Source: Gilliamella sp. N-G2 (GTDB taxonomy: Bacteria; Pseudomonadota; Gammaproteobacteria; Enterobacterales; Orbaceae). From it: a stretch of 64,000 nt of DNA. The position numbers were made by a program, and so were the translations under genes. Positions 31,419 to 40,674 of this stretch are shown here, piece by piece. Under the pieces are notes generated by a model. The model saw nothing but the letters and a program-made list of their open reading frames with translations, searched no databases and was not told the origin of the DNA. Location of the stretch: assembly GCF_002142215.1 (NCBI RefSeq), contig NZ_NAST01000004.1, forward strand, positions 1 through 64,000. The letters are read 5' to 3'. Within the stretch, counting starts at the first letter, position 1, and each line of letters begins with the position of its first letter.

Positions 31419-31437
31419 GGTGAGGTGGGGTCTCAAT
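31419..31437. other. Candidate cos (packaging) site
   Basis: GGTGAGGTGGGG (31419-31430) matches the first 12 bases of the P2 19-base cohesive end as I recall it (GGCGAGGCGGGG) with only C to T changes. It lies in the gap before Q, the P2 cos position. Gap 31288-31632 also holds a cluster of GATC sites (31321-31346) and no gene. Confidence 0.6.
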
Positions 31438-31600
31438 GGCGCAATTTTATTTATAACCTTTTCAATCATCATCAAAATGACTAATTATATTAAACATCAA
31501 GCACACTAATAGACAAAATGAGCAAGGGGTTAATCGCCACCCAACAAATAAAAAAGTGTCAGCATGAGCGTTATAGAGAGAATTAGAAGGGAAGGTAATA

Positions 31601-31620
31601 AAAAGCCCATTCGGGCTTTG
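31601..31620 (-). terminator. Terminator of the P-Q operon
   Basis: Minus-strand AAAGCCC-GAAT-GGGCTTT then Ts, 13 nt after the Q stop. Confidence 0.85.
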
Positions 31621-31632
31621 GGTTTGTGATTG

Positions 31633-32646
31633 TTATTCAAGGCTGTAGGGATTAAATTTTACAACTTCTTCCCCCATCCAGTCGTTTAGTTGTAAAAATC
31701 TATCTTGCAACGGTTTAATTTCATTACGAGCAAACACTTTGGAGGCTTTTTCTGGATCACCAAATCCACCGGTATTTTTTGGAGTAATGCCCATCAGCGA
31801 CGGTGGCACCCGGTGCGCGGTCAAAATATCATCTTGGCTTACTGATTTGATATCTGCAAAATTATCTTTGGCGGCAACTTCTCCGACAGGGATTAGTTTT
31901 AATCCGTCAGGTTTGCCATTTGGTGCATACATTAACAAATTACGGAAGTTGCCCGGGCCTCTACTATTTTGTAGTGCCTTTTTTAATTCTTCTATATCTT
32001 TTTCATTATGTGAGGGGTTAGATAAATACAAAATAAACCCAGCATGTGAACCATTTTTATAATAACGTTGACGGAACACCGTGGCCGAATTATCAAGCCA
32101 TATAGAATTGATTGCGGATAAATATTCCGGGGACCCATAGATTTCTTGGTTTTCATTCGGTAATAACAGATGAAAGATAGAATTCTTTTTAAATTCGTGT
32201 TCTTCGAATAGGTTTTCAATATTCGCATATTTGCTAGAATTTATATAATAATATCTATCAGTATCAACGCCCCGCCTGGTATATTTCGCTAACGTTGGTA
32301 ATAGCCCGGTCGCTTGTTTTAACATATTAGATCGTTTTTCGAGGTAGCAATTACCAAAAATAAGGAAATCATGAACTATCCTTTCAAAATTAAAACGTGT
32401 TAAATATTTGTGAGGTATAAAAGTGCTGGTTAATATATTTCTTTTTACATATATAGGGCTGCTATGATATGAAGATGATGCGCCGAACGTATTTGCAAGC
32501 GTGTTAAAATTAATATGGGGTTCATACCACTTGCCGCACTCAATACATTGTAAATAGTTAAGGAGATCTTTAGCACTGGAAAGCGGCTCGCTTTCTCCAA
32601 AACTAAAGCACGCTATATTGTCATCATTCTTTTTTAAATCGGTCAT
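31633..32646 (-). CDS. Q: Portal protein Q
   Basis: 337 residues, near P2 Q (344). NTFGASSSYHSSPIYVKRNIL, RFVHDFLIFGN-like block, IYGSPEYLSA, RQRYYKNGSHAGFILY and HRVPPSLMGITPKNTGGFGDPEKASKVF are portal signatures of the P2/HP1 group. Forms the dodecameric ring at one capsid vertex through which DNA enters. Reads leftward, opposite to the other capsid genes, as in P2. Confidence 0.95.
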   Translation of the reverse strand: MTDLKKNDDNIACFSFGESEPLSSAKDLLNYLQCIECGKWYEPHINFNTLANTFGASSSYHSSPIYVKRNILTSTFIPHKYLTRFNFERIVHDFLIFGNCYLEKRSNMLKQATGLLPTLAKYTRRGVDTDRYYYINSSKYANIENLFEEHEFKKNSIFHLLLPNENQEIYGSPEYLSAINSIWLDNSATVFRQRYYKNGSHAGFILYLSNPSHNEKDIEELKKALQNSRGPGNFRNLLMYAPNGKPDGLKLIPVGEVAAKDNFADIKSVSQDDILTAHRVPPSLMGITPKNTGGFGDPEKASKVFARNEIKPLQDRFLQLNDWMGEEVVKFNPYSLE

Positions 32647-32648
32647 TA

Positions 32649-34430
32649 TTAAAATACTCCCATGAAACCACTATTACTGTTAGCACCGCCTAAACTTTCT
32701 AGCGGCTCGTTATAAATTGCATGCATAGTTGCCCACGCGATATCTGCGTGTGATATCTCATCGTTTCGATCTGCTACATATGTGATAAACCGTTGGCTTG
32801 CTGTTAATGTTTTACGAATCGCCATAAATGCTTGCGCGAGATCTGTCCATCCCGCATCAAACTCTAAACGCTGTCGTCTTAACACATCTTGCATTTTTAA
32901 AATTAATCTTTGTTTAATTTCAATTGAATATTTAAATGCGACAGCCGCCGGGTAAAACTGTTTAACTAATTGATAAACCCCCTCTCCTAGCCCAGTTGCA
33001 TCGATTCCTATGTATGTTACGTTATATCTTTCTGTCATTTTGCGAATAGCCTCGGCCTGTGCTGCAAAGTCCATGCCCGTCCATTGGTGCTTTTCTATTA
33101 TTCTAAATTTACCCCCCTCAACTAATGGAGGTGCTACTACAACACACCCAGCACTATCTCCAGTGTGCGAGGGGTCATATCCTATCCACACGGGCCTGTC
33201 GCCTAACGGCCTTAGGGCAAACGGTTTATAATCATTCCACACGTCCCACGAATCAATCATGCATGGCTGTAGACTTGAAAGCGGAAAAACCGAGGCCGAG
33301 TCATCAATAAACTGACATAAAAATAGATTTGCGAACTCGTCGGGGCTGTATTCCATTTTTAGTTGATTTATATCAAATAAATCAAATCCAAGTTGTTCGG
33401 CATCTTCAATTGTAACAATTTGACGCCATTGCCCGTCGGCACAAACCGCTCCATTTTTTAAAGCTTTATGTGATACATCAATTCTAATCTGCTCGTCTTT
33501 GCGTCGGCCTTTATTGAACAGTTGTCCCGTCCAAAACTTGTACGCCTCATGAGTTATACTTGATGGTGTTGATAAATAGGTTTGTCTCCATCGCTTTTGA
33601 CTGGCCATTGCTGATGCAACTTTTCTAAACTCTAAAAAGCGACTAATCCAGAAGTACTCATCAAGATATACATTGCCATGGTAAGATTGAGCAGTTTTGG
33701 AGTTTGTCCCCAAAAATCTTATACGAGCATCGTTATGTGGAAAGTGAATTACATCACCTTTTAGATCCATATCTATACCGTGAAAAAAATCAACAATATA
33801 CTGGCGGGACTGGAACGCTTGGGCTTTTGATGCAGATAAATATATTTGATCTCTCCCTGTGTTAACCGCGTCAATCGCCCCTTCATGAGAGAAATACATA
33901 GTGGCACCGATTTGTCTCGATTTATTTATGTTTCTTATTCGATGATTAATACCGGCTCGATACCAAATTCGCTGATGTTCATATAAGCCCTCATTGAATA
34001 ACTCGTTAAGTTTCTCAATCTGCGCATCAGTTAACAAATTTGTTTTAGGTTTTTGTTTAGGTGCTGAATTACGATTAGCAACATTAGGATTAAGATCGGT
34101 TTCGTTACCACCGTTTTTATACCGTTCTATTCTTGCTGTACGCTCTAACTGTCTACTGAGTAAATCAATTTCTTTAAAGTCCTTGCCTTCTTTATTTTGT
34201 TTTATTACTAGGTGAATCAATTGAGCTTCCAGCACGGCGTTAACGCGCTCCAATGGCGTTGAATCATCCCATTTGTCGCGCCTTTTCCAGCTGTGAATCG
34301 TATTTACATTTTCGTTCAAAAGCTCAGCAATGCGCGCGATACGATATCCGGCCCAGTATAGTGAGCGGGCCGACTTTCTCGGATCTGTGTTATCACTGAT
34401 TAAATGATCTAATAATTTAACGTTTTGCAT
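32649..34430 (-). CDS. P: Terminase large subunit P
   Basis: 593 residues from ATG 34430 (GGGAGG 4 nt upstream), P2 P is 590. N-terminal HTH (ARSLYWAGYRIARIAELLNENVNTIHSWKRRD), ATPase core with NKSRQIGATMYFSHEGA (Walker A-like) and VYLDEYFWI (Walker B), and C-terminal nuclease (GYDPSHTGDSAG, IGIDATGLG). It pumps phage DNA into the procapsid and cuts at cos together with M. Confidence 0.95.
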   Translation of the reverse strand: MQNVKLLDHLISDNTDPRKSARSLYWAGYRIARIAELLNENVNTIHSWKRRDKWDDSTPLERVNAVLEAQLIHLVIKQNKEGKDFKEIDLLSRQLERTARIERYKNGGNETDLNPNVANRNSAPKQKPKTNLLTDAQIEKLNELFNEGLYEHQRIWYRAGINHRIRNINKSRQIGATMYFSHEGAIDAVNTGRDQIYLSASKAQAFQSRQYIVDFFHGIDMDLKGDVIHFPHNDARIRFLGTNSKTAQSYHGNVYLDEYFWISRFLEFRKVASAMASQKRWRQTYLSTPSSITHEAYKFWTGQLFNKGRRKDEQIRIDVSHKALKNGAVCADGQWRQIVTIEDAEQLGFDLFDINQLKMEYSPDEFANLFLCQFIDDSASVFPLSSLQPCMIDSWDVWNDYKPFALRPLGDRPVWIGYDPSHTGDSAGCVVVAPPLVEGGKFRIIEKHQWTGMDFAAQAEAIRKMTERYNVTYIGIDATGLGEGVYQLVKQFYPAAVAFKYSIEIKQRLILKMQDVLRRQRLEFDAGWTDLAQAFMAIRKTLTASQRFITYVADRNDEISHADIAWATMHAIYNEPLESLGGANSNSGFMGVF

Positions 34431-34486
34431 GCGTCCTCCCATCACGTCAATTTACCCGTGGATCATCATTTTTTATGCATACGCAA

Positions 34487-34509
34487 GTTGTGATTTTGTT
34501 TTTCACAAC
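34487..34509. promoter_or_regulatory. Ogr-type late activator site, O/P divergent promoters
   Basis: GTTGTGA-N9-TCACAAC, a perfect dyad followed by TCGG on the plus side. Same spacing as the sites before V and FI. Being symmetric it could serve both the P-Q and O promoters. Region 34446-34584 has no gene. Confidence 0.75.
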
Positions 34510-34584
34510 TCGGCTTAATTGCTCTCTTTTCTTTGTCAATCCAACATAAGCAAAACAATCAGCATATAAGCAAGGATTACGACA

Positions 34585-35424
34585 ATGACATTAGAAGTTA
34601 ATAAATCAAAAAAATATAAATCAAAATGGTTTAGGGTTGCAGTTGAAGGTGCAACAACAGACGGGCGCAAGATCCAACGCGTATGGATTGAGCAAATGGT
34701 AAAAAATTATAGCCCGGATGTTTACGGTGCGAGAGTTAATCTTGAGCATATCAAAGGTTATTCACCAGATAGTCAATTTAAACGTTATGGCGACGTCCTA
34801 GCATTACAAGCGGAAGAAATTAAAACCGGTCCATTAGCTGGGAAATTAGCGCTATTTGCACAAATTGAACCAACAGACGATCTTATCCAGCTTAACAAAT
34901 TAAAGCAAAAAGTTTATTCATCAATTGAAGTTAACCCAGAATTCGCCGATACCGGCGAGGCCTATCTTGTTGGTCTGGCTGTTACTGATGATCCCGCCAG
35001 CCTTGGTACCGAATTTTTAGAATTTAGTGCTAACGCTACAGTAAATCCATTAACGAGCCGCAAACAATCACCTAATAACTTATTTACTGCAGCTGAAGAA
35101 GCAGCGATCGAATTTGAAGAAATGGACTCGCAAAATGATGCCACATTTAGCACGATATTAGATCGTATAACTGGCTTATTCAAAAGCAAATCAGAAAATG
35201 ACTCAACTAAATTTGTGAAACTCGGCGAAACAATTGAAGAATTTGCAACTGCAACAGTTAATCGCTTTACAACTCTTGAATCCAAAATTACTGAGTTAAC
35301 TAACGAGTTAACAGAAGTAAAAGAGAAAAATAACGAGTTAACAGAATTATTAAGCAACATTCCGGAAACCCCATCGCGACCTATTTCCGCCGGTGGTTCA
35401 ATGGATTTTGAAACCGATTGCTAA
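34585..35424 (+). CDS. O: Capsid scaffolding protease O
   Basis: 279 residues (P2 O 284). N-terminal serine protease with His in RVNLEHIKGYSP and Ser in KVYSSIEVNPEF, Asp upstream in VEGATTDGR; C-terminal helical scaffold (KITELTNELTEVKEKNNELTELL). It guides capsid assembly, then cleaves itself and N, O and Q products. Confidence 0.93.
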   Translation: MTLEVNKSKKYKSKWFRVAVEGATTDGRKIQRVWIEQMVKNYSPDVYGARVNLEHIKGYSPDSQFKRYGDVLALQAEEIKTGPLAGKLALFAQIEPTDDLIQLNKLKQKVYSSIEVNPEFADTGEAYLVGLAVTDDPASLGTEFLEFSANATVNPLTSRKQSPNNLFTAAEEAAIEFEEMDSQNDATFSTILDRITGLFKSKSENDSTKFVKLGETIEEFATATVNRFTTLESKITELTNELTEVKEKNNELTELLSNIPETPSRPISAGGSMDFETDC

Positions 35425-35481
35425 CGCACTTTAGGCCAATTTAATAAATTAATACTGATTAACCGAATTAGGAAACCCATA

Positions 35482-36492
35482 ATGAGAAATGAAACCCGAA
35501 AGTTATTTAATGGATTTAAACACCGCATTGCGCAACTTAATGGCATTGATGATTCCAGTGAAAGTTTTGCTGTTAATCCAGAAGTAAATCAAACATTAGA
35601 AAAACGCACCCAACAATCATCTGAATTCTTAAGTAAAATTAACTTTGAATTTGTTGATGCTCAAGAGGGTGAAAAAGTTGGAGTTGGTGTAACAGGCACA
35701 ACAGCTGGCACAACAGATACCACAGCACAAGATCGTGAAGCTGTAGATATATCAGATCTAAACAAATTCCGTTACCGCTGCGAACAAACCAACTACGATA
35801 CATCAATTCGTTATGCAAAATTGGATGCATGGCGCCATAAAAAGAACTTTCAAACCCTTTTGCGTGATGCCTTAATTAAACAAAAAGCGTTAGATCGTAT
35901 TATGATTGGATTTAATGGTACCCATCGCGCGCCAACATCTAATAAAACTACATACCCTTTATTACAAGATGTAAATAAAGGCTGGTTACAACATTACCGA
36001 GATGATGCACCTGAAAGAGTAATGAACGAAGGTACATTAACACCGGGTAAAATTATTATTGCCAGCAACGGGGGTGACTATAAAAACCTTGACGCATTGG
36101 TCTATGATGCCGTTGAAAACTTAATCGATCCAGTTTATTCAGAAGACACTGATTTAGTTGTTATTTGTGGTCGTGGGTTGCTTCATGATAAATACTTCCC
36201 GATTGCTAACGAAGCAGATAAAAACACCGAAAAAGTAGCGGGTCAAATATTGCTTGCTAAAAAATCAATTGGTGAATTACCGGCATACCGAGTCCCCTAC
36301 TTCCCTAAGGGATCAATGCTAATTACATCTTTTAGTAACTTAGCTATTTATATTCAAAATGAAACAGCCCGCCGTCAAATTATTGACAACCCTAAACGCG
36401 ATCGTATTGAAGACTACCAATCTGCTAACGAGGCCTTTGTTGTAGAACGTTATGATGCTGGCTGCTTAATTGAAAATATTGAAGTCAGATAA
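35482..36492 (+). CDS. N: Major capsid protein N
   Basis: 336 residues (P2 N 357). MRNETRKLFNGFKHRIAQLNGI and INFEFVDAQEGEKVGVGVTGTTAGTTDT are typical of P2-group capsid N-termini; IENYESANEAFVVERYD-like end present (IEDYQSANEAFVVERYDAGCLIENIE). Forms the T=7 shell with HK97 fold. Confidence 0.95.
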   Translation: MRNETRKLFNGFKHRIAQLNGIDDSSESFAVNPEVNQTLEKRTQQSSEFLSKINFEFVDAQEGEKVGVGVTGTTAGTTDTTAQDREAVDISDLNKFRYRCEQTNYDTSIRYAKLDAWRHKKNFQTLLRDALIKQKALDRIMIGFNGTHRAPTSNKTTYPLLQDVNKGWLQHYRDDAPERVMNEGTLTPGKIIIASNGGDYKNLDALVYDAVENLIDPVYSEDTDLVVICGRGLLHDKYFPIANEADKNTEKVAGQILLAKKSIGELPAYRVPYFPKGSMLITSFSNLAIYIQNETARRQIIDNPKRDRIEDYQSANEAFVVERYDAGCLIENIEVR

Positions 36493-36502
36493 GGGGGAAT
36501 AG

Positions 36503-37150
36503 ATGATATCACCGGCACAAAAGTTTTTACAAAAACATTACGCTCAAAAGGAGCGTAATGCAGGAAACCTGCAGGCAATCAATGCTTACGAAATGATGCT
36601 AGCCAAGCTAAATAACGATCGCATTCGATTAAAAAAATTCCAATCTACAGAAGCAAAAATTGAACTTAAAAAGCAACTTATTCCCGAATATATGGATTGG
36701 ATTAACGGCGTTCTTGAGTCTGGTAATGCCCAACAAGATGATGTATTTATGCGCCTAATGGTATGGATGATTGATACTAAACAATTTGAGCTTGCCTACC
36801 CGCTCGCTAAACATGCATTAAAAAATAATTGGGTTACACCCGATGAGTACCAACGCCAAACCGCCACACTAATTACCGAAGAGTTAGCTAATACAACGCT
36901 CGCACAAATCAGTAATAAGCAAACGGTTGATACTGATATGTTACTAAAGTTTGCCGAATTAGTGGCTAATAAAGATATGTTTGATCAGGTCAGAGCAAAA
37001 CTCAATAAAGCTATTGGCTATGCGTTAAAAGATACACAGCCAGATCAAGCTTTAGGTTATTTAAAGCGAGCACTTGAACTTGACGAAAGCTCAGGCGTAA
37101 AAACAGCTATTAAAGAATTAGAAAAGGTCGTAAATAAGACCGATTCTTAA
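36503..37150 (+). CDS. M: Terminase small subunit/endonuclease M
   Basis: 215 residues (P2 M 247). MISPAQKFLQKHYAQKERN and VFMRLMVWMIDTKQFELAYPLAKHALKNNW match gpM. Works with P to cut cos. AGGGGG upstream. Confidence 0.93.
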   Translation: MISPAQKFLQKHYAQKERNAGNLQAINAYEMMLAKLNNDRIRLKKFQSTEAKIELKKQLIPEYMDWINGVLESGNAQQDDVFMRLMVWMIDTKQFELAYPLAKHALKNNWVTPDEYQRQTATLITEELANTTLAQISNKQTVDTDMLLKFAELVANKDMFDQVRAKLNKAIGYALKDTQPDQALGYLKRALELDESSGVKTAIKELEKVVNKTDS

Positions 37151-37169
37151 CAGGGTGGACCCTCACACC

Positions 37170-37222
37170 AGGCGGCACCAATTTAAAAAATTATCAATAT
37201 TTTGCGAATTGGTTCACCGCCT
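37170..37222 (+). promoter_or_regulatory. Long hairpin between M and L
   Basis: AGGCGG-CA-CCAATT (37170-37183) pairs with AATTGG-TTCA-CCGCCT (37207-37222), a 12-bp stem with a small internal loop, 21 nt before the L start. No T-run on either side close enough for a terminator. May set the M:L ratio or mRNA processing; inference. Confidence 0.4.
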
Positions 37223-37243
37223 ATTATAAGGTTTAGAGTTCTT

Positions 37244-37714
37244 ATGAGTGATTTTATTGCAATATCTAAAGCGAACGAAGCCGAAGAATCTAAAATTAGT
37301 AATATTTCGTTTTTCCCTGCCATTGATATTAATGACGTTAGAAAAACTCAGCGGTTAGACGGAACCGTCACAACTGAGCGATTAAAAACAGCAATTGCCA
37401 GTGCAATTATTGCAGTAAATGATGACTTATATAACTGGCGGCTAACAAAGCAAGCTGCAGGGATTACATCAATTAACAATTTAAATGACGAGCAAATTAA
37501 TGGTGAATCAAAATATTTAATTTTATACAAGCATGCGGTTTATTCGTGGGCAAATGCGTTATTGAATGAACAGTATATTAATTTTGATGCAACAGCCAAA
37601 GCAAAAATCGATATAGATACTAACATTGAAAGCGCCGGTAATTTGTATCGCAATGCTCGTTATGCAATACGTGACATCTTGGGTAAATCAAGGTCAACAA
37701 TGGAGCTGATTTAA
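37244..37714 (+). CDS. L: Head completion protein L
   Basis: 156 residues from ATG 37244; P2 L is 169. FFPAIDINDVRKTQRLDGTVTTERLKTAIASAI and the C-terminal NARYAIRDILGKSRSTMELI are gpL blocks. Closes the head after packaging. Its stop overlaps the X start (TAATG). Confidence 0.92.
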   Translation: MSDFIAISKANEAEESKISNISFFPAIDINDVRKTQRLDGTVTTERLKTAIASAIIAVNDDLYNWRLTKQAAGITSINNLNDEQINGESKYLILYKHAVYSWANALLNEQYINFDATAKAKIDIDTNIESAGNLYRNARYAIRDILGKSRSTMELI

Positions 37715-37917
37715 TGATTGTCTATACAATGCAAAATGAAACCATTGATGCTCTGGCATATCGTATTTTTGGTAGAACCGCCGGCATTGTCGAAATCATT
37801 TACAACAACAACCCTATGCTGTGTGAATTGCCGGCAATTTTACCGATGGGTACCGCTGTTAACGTGCCAGAAGATGCACCCGAACCACAAAAAAAACTAA
37901 TTAATTTATGGGATTAA
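37714..37917 (+). CDS. X: Tail protein X
   Basis: 67 residues, exactly P2 X size. VYTMQNETIDALAYRIFGRT and LPMGTAVNVPE form a LysM-like fold typical of gpX, involved in tail assembly. Confidence 0.92.
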   Translation: MIVYTMQNETIDALAYRIFGRTAGIVEIIYNNNPMLCELPAILPMGTAVNVPEDAPEPQKKLINLWD

Positions 37918-37921
37918 TTGA

Positions 37922-38302
37922 ATGACAGAGCCAACAACTACAACATTCACAGCCGTGATCAGTGCGTTTTCAATTTCGATGATATATCCGAACATAGAAA
38001 ATGGGATAATTCTGGGCGCTCTCTGTGGATCAATCCTGCTTGTAATAAGTGATGAGCGGATCTCTGTACTGCGCAAAATTGTTCTGTTTTTCATAGCATT
38101 CGCAATGGGAATACTGCTGGCCGAATTGACGCTGTATTTACTGTTACCGTTTTTTCCATCAAACGTTCAAGCAAAGGTACCTATCGGTCTGGGCGCATTA
38201 GTCGCGTCAGCTGTTAGCGTTAAATTACTGCTTTGGATCATAAAAATGTTTGATGACCCATCAAGTTTATTTGATAAATTCAACAAAGGGGGGAAATCAT
38301 GA
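37922..38302 (+). CDS. Putative holin
   Basis: 126 residues, three or more hydrophobic segments (about 8-40, 50-75, 82-105) and a charged tail. Occupies the position of P2 Y (holin) between X and the lysozyme but sequence is of the larger putative phage holin group. Confidence 0.7.
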   Translation: MTEPTTTTFTAVISAFSISMIYPNIENGIILGALCGSILLVISDERISVLRKIVLFFIAFAMGILLAELTLYLLLPFFPSNVQAKVPIGLGALVASAVSVKLLLWIIKMFDDPSSLFDKFNKGGKS

Positions 38303-38595
38303 CAACCCTAAACGCCTTTTTATGTTTACTTATTGCTGTTCGGTTATTTACGTTTGATAGAAAAAATTTCAAATATAATGCAAGGATAAGCTGGTTAGCA
38401 TGGTTAATGATAACGTCAAGCGCTTCTGTTTTTATGTTTTCATTTTTTGATTTACTCCATCGCGCATACTATGCGCAAGTCATTATGAACATGACGTTAT
38501 TAATATGTTTTATAAAGAGCAAGGGCAACATAGCGATATTGTGTCGCTCGCAACTTAGACGGAAAAAGAGAGGCAAACAAAGTGATAACAACTGA
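38299..38595 (+). CDS. Putative three-TM holin or antiholin
   Basis: 98 residues, segments about 4-18, 30-52 and 60-78, then a very basic tail (SQLRRKKRGKQ). Overlaps its neighbours on both sides (4 and 14 nt). Resembles 3-TM phage holins; with the previous gene it likely forms a holin/antiholin pair. Confidence 0.65.
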   Translation: MTTLNAFLCLLIAVRLFTFDRKNFKYNARISWLAWLMITSSASVFMFSFFDLLHRAYYAQVIMNMTLLICFIKSKGNIAILCRSQLRRKKRGKQSDNN

Positions 38596-39160
38596 ACAAC
38601 TACAAACTGTCGCTAACAAACTGGATATAGAATTACCAATGATTCAGGCGGTAACAAAAATTGAGGCTAGATCATCCGGTTTTAAAAATGGCCTGCCAGT
38701 AATTTTATTTGAACGGCATATCTTTTACCGCCAGTTAAAAAAGAATGGATTTAACGTTGAGCAACTTGCTAAAACTTATCCAGATTTAATTAATCCGTCA
38801 GCGGGTGGCTATCTCGGAGGAAATCGTGAAAACTACAGGCTAACACTGGCAAAACAAATCGACACTAAGTCAGCAATTGAAAGTGCGAGCTGGGGGTTAT
38901 TTCAAATAATGGGCTTTCATTGGCAATTATTGGGCTATGAATCGGCAATTCAGTTTGAAAAACTAATGACAAAAAGCGAAGAAATGCAACTCGATGCTTT
39001 TTACCGTTTTGTTGCCCACAAATCAAATAGCAAATTATTACAGGCGATGAAAGATAAAGATTTTCCAGTCTTTGCCAGACTTTACAATGGCCCGGCGTAC
39101 AAAAAAAATAGTTATGATCTAAAACTAAAAGAGGCGTATGAAAGTTATGCTAAAAAGTAA
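38582..39160 (+). CDS. Endolysin, N-acetylmuramidase (DUF3380) type
   Basis: 192 residues, one domain: KIEARSSGFKNGLPVILFERHIFYR (catalytic Glu region), PSAGGYLGG, SASWGLFQIMGFHWQLLGY. This family hydrolyses the glycan backbone and has replaced P2 K. GTG start at 38582 follows overlapping genes. Confidence 0.9.
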   Translation: MITTEQLQTVANKLDIELPMIQAVTKIEARSSGFKNGLPVILFERHIFYRQLKKNGFNVEQLAKTYPDLINPSAGGYLGGNRENYRLTLAKQIDTKSAIESASWGLFQIMGFHWQLLGYESAIQFEKLMTKSEEMQLDAFYRFVAHKSNSKLLQAMKDKDFPVFARLYNGPAYKKNSYDLKLKEAYESYAKK

Positions 39161-39626
39161 GGCTGTTGCTTTGTTAAGTGGGTTTATTCCTCATTTTATT
39201 AAATTTGCCCCGTGGTTATTACTTTTCGTATCAATTATATTTTTATGTCAATTAACAGCTAAAAATAAACAATTAAATGTTGATAACGAAACATTAAGAG
39301 AGGACAAAGAGGAGCTGATCGGAATCATTGATTATAAAAACAATCAACTTATCGAGCTTGACGAACTACATAGAAACAATGAACAACAATTAATAAATCA
39401 AAGAAATCAACTACAAACTGCTGATATATTAAATCGTCAATATAAAAAAGAATTGGAGCAACTTATAAATGAAAATGAACAGTTACGCGAATGGTCTAAT
39501 AATGATTTGCCTGCTTCTATTAAGCGGTTGTACTCACGTCCAGAAATCACGGGAAGTGAAGACTATCAAGGTTGGCTGTCCAGTCGTAACGCCATGTTAT
39601 CTGCCAGCAAACAACCTGAAAAATAA
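39138..39626 (+). CDS. Rz/LysB-like inner-membrane spanin
   Basis: 162 residues: N-terminal anchor about 17-40 (FIKFAPWLLLFVSIIFLCQL), long coiled coil (NVDNETLREDKEELIGIIDY), C-terminal LPASIKRLYSRPEI typical of LysB proteins. The Rz1 gene is nested in its 3' half. Confidence 0.88.
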   Translation: MKVMLKSKAVALLSGFIPHFIKFAPWLLLFVSIIFLCQLTAKNKQLNVDNETLREDKEELIGIIDYKNNQLIELDELHRNNEQQLINQRNQLQTADILNRQYKKELEQLINENEQLREWSNNDLPASIKRLYSRPEITGSEDYQGWLSSRNAMLSASKQPEK

Positions 39627-39735
39627 TAGAACCCTAATTGATGACAACAGGGATATTTTGACAGCATGGCATCAATGTGCATTACAGATCGATATGATTT
39701 ATCAATGTCAACAGGCTCAGCATGAAAAAAATTAA
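39469..39735 (+). CDS. Rz1/LysC-like lipoprotein spanin
   Basis: 88 residues with lipobox LLSGC (Cys about 21), lying largely inside the Rz/LysB gene in another frame. CPVVTPCYLPANNLKNN and the DILTAWHQCALQIDMIYQCQQ end are LysC-like. Outer-membrane partner of the inner spanin. Confidence 0.85.
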   Translation: MKMNSYANGLIMICLLLLSGCTHVQKSREVKTIKVGCPVVTPCYLPANNLKNNRTLIDDNRDILTAWHQCALQIDMIYQCQQAQHEKN

Positions 39736-40168
39736 TCAGCTTCGCAAAGTTCTTGAGGAGAATAATTTATTTATCAAGACCAATCCTGAAAAATTACATA
39801 TATTCATTGACGATGGAGACGTCACAGCAACTGCCGCAAAATCGCTGAGTTTTGAATACGAGTATCAAGTTAATTTAATCATCACTGATTATGATCAGCC
39901 TATCGACTATTTAATGGTACCAATCATTAGCTGGATGTATATTAATCAACAGGAATTTATGGCTAATCCTGAACTAAGAAAAGGGGCCATAAAATTTGAG
40001 GTCGAGCAATTAAATAATAATACAGCAGATGTTAGTATTGAATTAAAACTAACCGAGCGAGTTATTGTCAAAAGTGGAACGTCAGGACTTGAATATAAAC
40101 ATGTTATTGATGAACCACCAGCGGATCTGCGACCAGATTGGATCAACGAAATATGGCCGATGAATTAA
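39722..40168 (+). CDS. R: Tail completion protein R
   Basis: 148 residues (P2 R 155). MKKINQLRKVLEEN, YDQPIDYLMVPIISWMYINQQE and the DWINEIWPMN end match gpR, needed to finish the tail. Overlaps Rz1 and S. Confidence 0.92.
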   Translation: MKKINQLRKVLEENNLFIKTNPEKLHIFIDDGDVTATAAKSLSFEYEYQVNLIITDYDQPIDYLMVPIISWMYINQQEFMANPELRKGAIKFEVEQLNNNTADVSIELKLTERVIVKSGTSGLEYKHVIDEPPADLRPDWINEIWPMN

Positions 40169-40614
40169 ATAAATTACATGATTATGCGAGCGGCATATTG
40201 ACGCAATTAAGCAGCAATAATCGATCTATTCTCGCACGTGAAATTGCCAGGCGATTAAGAGAAAACAATCGCAAACGAATTATTGCTCAACATCAACCCG
40301 ACGGTACCTCATTCGAGCCGCGAAAACAGCAAAAATTCATAAAAAAAAGGGGCAAAATTAGGCGTAAAATGTTTACAAAATTACGCACAACAAAATTTTT
40401 GCGCACAGCGGCAAACAGTAATCGCGCAACAGTACAATTTATTAGCTCGGTCTCCCGCATCGCACGTATTCATCATTATGGATTGCGCGGAAGGGTTAAC
40501 AAAAACGACAGTTGGACAATTAAGTACCCTTCACGGCGTTTGATCGGTATTAATCAGCACGACTATAAGATGATTGAACAAATCACGGTTGCACATCTAG
40601 CCACTAAGTTGTAA
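40153..40614 (+). CDS. S: Tail completion protein S
   Basis: 153 residues from ATG 40153 (P2 S 150); the in-frame TTG at 40138 lies inside R. LAREIARRLRENNRKRIIAQHQPDGTSFEPRK is the gpS block. Its stop lies within the Ogr-type site of the V promoter. Confidence 0.92.
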   Translation: MADELNKLHDYASGILTQLSSNNRSILAREIARRLRENNRKRIIAQHQPDGTSFEPRKQQKFIKKRGKIRRKMFTKLRTTKFLRTAANSNRATVQFISSVSRIARIHHYGLRGRVNKNDSWTIKYPSRRLIGINQHDYKMIEQITVAHLATKL

Positions 40615-40630
40615 ATACAATTTTTACAAC
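40608..40630 (+). promoter_or_regulatory. Ogr-type late activator site, V promoter
   Basis: GTTGTAA-N9-TTACAAC followed by TCGG; a TATAAA box lies about 30 bp downstream (40653-40658), before the V start. Confidence 0.75.
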
Positions 40631-40674
40631 TCGGTCAGCTTTATTGTTTATCTATAAATATTAATGATAACGCC

